Source: Deltaproteobacteria bacterium | GTDB taxonomy: Bacteria > Desulfobacterota > DSM-4660 > Desulfatiglandales > B25-G16 | Assembly: GCA_020351915.1 (NCBI GenBank) | Contig: CP070673.1 | Location: forward strand, 3,650,284 to 3,694,498 | DNA: 44,215 nt | Reading direction: 5' to 3' | Shown here: positions 41,894-44,215 of the stretch, in pieces | Layout of the letters: each line of letters begins with the position of its first letter | Numbering within the stretch: the first letter of the stretch is position 1 | The notes under the pieces: generated by a model | Databases searched by the model: none | The model's input: the letters and a program-made list of their open reading frames with translations, nothing else | What the model was told of the DNA's origin: nothing | Translations under genes and position numbers: made by a program

Positions 41894-43030
41894 TCATCGA
41901 AGGTATTGTCTGGCAATAGTGGTTTGCAGTACCTCGTGTGTCCCCCCACCATAGAGGAGAAAACGGTTATCCCGGTAATATCGCTGCACACTGTATTCCA
42001 TAGAATAGCCATAGGCACCGAAGATCCTGGTGGCCTCATCTGCTGCTGAACATGCGGATTCTGTCGCAAAATACTTGGCCATTGAGGCCTCATTCAAGCA
42101 GGGGATCTTCTTGTCTATGAGATGGGTAACCTTGTAGGACATGAGGTGGCCAGCTTCCAGGTTGACGGCCATATTGGCTATTTTTGCCTGAATGAGCTGA
42201 TACTCCGCTATAGGTTTACCAAATTGTACCCGCTCCTTGCAATAGCGAATGGAGTCATCCATGGCAGCTCGATGTAAGCCCAGGGCCAGACATGCAGTCA
42301 TGACCCTGATCTCAGCGAGGATGGTCAACAGAACATTGAGACCCCTGCCCAGTTCCCCGAGCATATACTCGGGGGGAACATGGCAATCGTTGAAATAGAT
42401 CTCGGACAGCGACGTCGTTCTGGTACCCAGGGTGTCAAATTTCTTGCTGTGGGCAAAACCGGGCGTGTCTGCGGGAATGAAGACGAACATAAGTCCCTTT
42501 AGCCCTTTATCAGGATCTGTCTGACAGAGGACCGTATGAAAATCGCCATAAGGGCCACTGGTGGACCATGTCTTCATTCCATCGATAACCCACCCATTCT
42601 TGGTTCTCGTGGCGCGCGTTCGAACATTGCCAAGATCCGATCCTGCCTCTGGCTCCGTAAGCTGAAAGGCCCCAATCTTTTCACCCATCAAAGCAGGACG
42701 CAGGTATTTCTCATGCATCTCCTTGGTGCCATAGAGATAGAGGCCATTGGTAGCCATAAGGCATTGCATGGCGGTGGTGGCAGCCAAGCTCATAAGTCCC
42801 CGCGCCAATTCCTCCACGCTTATACAATAGAGAGTTGTGTTTCCTCCTGAGCCCCCAACTTTCTTGGGGTACCTAATCCCGAGTATGCCCATATCGGCGA
42901 GCTTTCTGAAGAGGTGAAAGGGAAATTCACCCTTCTCATCAATTTCCCTGGCAACGGGAATTACCTCCTCATCCACAAATCTGGCCATGACCTTTCGCAA
43001 AAGCTCTTCTATATCCGAACGTACCATCAT
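41894..43030 (-). CDS. acyl-CoA dehydrogenase family protein
   Basis: The 378-residue flavoprotein has the usual three-domain layout: helical N-domain, the FAD-site segment FQLTEPEAGSDLG, the beta-domain, and helical C-domain with RVQFGKPIAEYQL and FGAYGYSMEYSVQRYYRD. The Glu normally found in the Y-E-G-T motif is Gly (YGGGTHEV). The alternative Glu of LCAD/isovaleryl types also seems displaced (LAEIR where LxxER is expected). The catalytic base may therefore be elsewhere. Its ATG overlaps the stop of the ETF alpha gene (ATGA), so the dehydrogenase passes electrons to that ETF. Confidence 0.92.
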   Translation of the reverse strand: MMVRSDIEELLRKVMARFVDEEVIPVAREIDEKGEFPFHLFRKLADMGILGIRYPKKVGGSGGNTTLYCISVEELARGLMSLAATTAMQCLMATNGLYLYGTKEMHEKYLRPALMGEKIGAFQLTEPEAGSDLGNVRTRATRTKNGWVIDGMKTWSTSGPYGDFHTVLCQTDPDKGLKGLMFVFIPADTPGFAHSKKFDTLGTRTTSLSEIYFNDCHVPPEYMLGELGRGLNVLLTILAEIRVMTACLALGLHRAAMDDSIRYCKERVQFGKPIAEYQLIQAKIANMAVNLEAGHLMSYKVTHLIDKKIPCLNEASMAKYFATESACSAADEATRIFGAYGYSMEYSVQRYYRDNRFLLYGGGTHEVLQTTIARQYLR

Positions 43031-44215
43031 GTCCCCTGCCTCGTCTTTCTCGCTTTCATTGCCCTGGTGAGTGTCGGGACGACCTCGTGGAGATCACCGA
43101 CAATCCCCCAGTCAGCTACCTCAAAGATGGGTGCCCTCTCATCCCTATTAATGGCAATCACATACCGCGAGTTTAACATACCGGCCCGGTGTTGAATGGC
43201 ACCCGATACACCGCAGGCGATGTAGAGCTCTGGTCTCACCGTCTGACCCGTTTGGCCTACCTGCCTTTCTACCGGCAGCCACCCCTCTTCGATAACCATC
43301 CGCGTTCCGGCCACCTCCCCTCCTATGACGTCAGCTAGCGAAAACAGGCATTCCAGCCCCTGCTCCGATCCTATACCTCTTCCACCGGCTACAATCACCT
43401 TAGCGTCACACAGATTTACACCCTTCTTCTTTTCCCTGACTACCTCGAGCACCTTGGTCAGTGTGTCTTTATCAAGTAGGCGAGCATCTTTTTTGGTTAT
43501 CCTACACTGAGATGAACCATTTTTCCTTTTTGCCTCCATAACCCCGGGTCTGACTGTTGCCATCTGGGGCCTGCTATAGAGGGTTTTTATGGTGGCCATC
43601 ACGTTCCCCCCGAAGGCAGGCCTTGTTTGCAAGAGCGAGCCATCATCAGGGTCTATGGTAAGCTCGGTGCAGTCTGCAGTCAGACCCAGATCAAGCCGCA
43701 TAGAGACCCGTGGCGCCAGATCACGGCCAATTGATGTCGCACCAATCAGAAAGATATTCGGTTTGTGCTCCAATACGATCTCAGAAATAACCTTTGCATA
43801 GGGATTTGTCTGGTAATGAGTCAGCAGTCTATGCTGGGCAACATAGATGTTCTGGGCACCAAATTCCTTGAGCTCTTCAGTGAGATGTTCAACCTCATAT
43901 CCGAGCAGGACAGCTGATAACTCCTGGTTAAGTTGTTTGGCAAGGGATTGCCCGAGGCCTAAGAGCTCGAAAGTGACTCTGCCGATTACGCCCTCTCTCT
44001 GTTCTGCAAATACCCATACACCCTTTCTATCACTGAAATCCGGTATCTCCTTCTCTTTTATGTCTGAGCTTATTGCCTCTACCTTACATGCATCTAGGCA
44101 GGCACCACAGGCAGTACATCTCTCGTTTAATACTGCCTTTCCGTCTTTGAGTTCTACTCCTTCATATGGACAGATCTTTACACATCTTTCACATCCGTTG
44201 CACAGCTCTTGATCA
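43027..44215 (-). CDS. etfA: ETF alpha subunit with N-terminal 2[4Fe-4S] ferredoxin domain, truncated at window edge
   Basis: The frame runs to the right edge of the window, so the true start lies outside; 396 codons are visible. The first 45 residues hold two four-Cys sets, C5-x2-C8-x2-C11-x3-C15-P and C33-x2-C36-x2-C39-x3-C43. The ETF alpha N-domain follows, then the FAD-binding C-domain with GGRGIG, GWLPVERQVGQTGQTV and YIACGVSGAIQHRAGM. Ferredoxin-fused EtfA subunits occur in anaerobes, as in the caffeyl-CoA reductase complex, and are linked to electron bifurcation. An open frame beginning at the codon for MEHKPN at 43773 would give only the C-terminal part and is rejected. Confidence 0.93.
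   Translation of the reverse strand, partial: DQELCNGCERCVKICPYEGVELKDGKAVLNERCTACGACLDACKVEAISSDIKEKEIPDFSDRKGVWVFAEQREGVIGRVTFELLGLGQSLAKQLNQELSAVLLGYEVEHLTEELKEFGAQNIYVAQHRLLTHYQTNPYAKVISEIVLEHKPNIFLIGATSIGRDLAPRVSMRLDLGLTADCTELTIDPDDGSLLQTRPAFGGNVMATIKTLYSRPQMATVRPGVMEAKRKNGSSQCRITKKDARLLDKDTLTKVLEVVREKKKGVNLCDAKVIVAGGRGIGSEQGLECLFSLADVIGGEVAGTRMVIEEGWLPVERQVGQTGQTVRPELYIACGVSGAIQHRAGMLNSRYVIAINRDERAPIFEVADWGIVGDLHEVVPTLTRAMKARKTRQGT

Noticed and set aside
43773-43847. Separate short EtfA starting at 43773
   Set aside because: The same frame continues without a stop to the window edge and encodes the ETF N-domain and a ferredoxin domain, so the gene is longer and truncated only by the window.

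Overview
The window looks like a chromosomal segment of a strictly anaerobic, Gram-negative bacterium, most likely Desulfobacterota (the former Deltaproteobacteria). This is inferred from gene content: an electron-transfer flavoprotein alpha subunit fused to a two-[4Fe-4S] ferredoxin domain, a split B12-dependent acyl-CoA mutase, a TRAP transporter, a molybdenum hydroxylase, several radical SAM enzymes, and Pal/OmpA lipoproteins that imply an outer membrane. No rRNA, tRNA, CRISPR array or intact transposase gene was found.

Layout. (1) 0.4-2.6 kb, minus strand: two OmpA-type peptidoglycan-binding lipoproteins. (2) 3.4-5.7 kb, plus: an APC-family permease fused to two universal-stress domains, split by one in-frame amber codon. 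(3) 6.1-10.7 kb, plus: a compact operon in which two paralogous radical SAM proteins with twin-arginine leaders flank a polytopic membrane protein containing a degenerate spermidine-synthase fold. This is the best candidate for an undescribed system. (4) 11.0-18.7 kb: short gene blocks (HAD phosphatase/small protein/CTP-dependent-type riboflavin kinase; RidA-like; coiled-coil protein with a CheW-like end; 25-residue membrane peptide; HExxH protein; secreted repeat protein). Gaps in and before this region carry copies of one dispersed repeat, always in the same orientation. (5) 19.1-20.8 kb, minus: an SPL-type radical SAM protein and a TIM-barrel-like protein. (6) 21.1-25.0 kb, plus: hydantoinase/oxoprolinase subunits A and B. 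(7) 25.2-30.1 kb: oxidative TCA-branch genes, aconitase-isocitrate dehydrogenase divergent from citrate synthase. (8) 30.3-44.2 kb, minus: a long catabolic block.

How the catabolic block may work: a TRAP transporter (DctP-DctQ-DctM) imports an organic acid; a PaaK-type ligase activates an acid to its CoA thioester; a three-subunit Mo/FAD/Fe-S hydroxylase, an acyl-CoA dehydrogenase coupled to a ferredoxin-type ETF, and a methylmalonyl-CoA-type mutase process intermediates; a GntR/FCD regulator is translationally coupled to the mutase B12 subunit. The TCA genes next to it could oxidise the resulting acetyl-CoA or succinyl-CoA. The substrate cannot be read from the sequence.

Intergenic DNA is unusually rich in short repeats: a roughly 60-bp family with six copies, a 24-bp tandem hairpin unit, a perfect 26-bp inverted repeat between dctP and dctQ, and several hairpins built from iterated short words. 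I had no alignment or database tools; family assignments rest on motifs read by eye.
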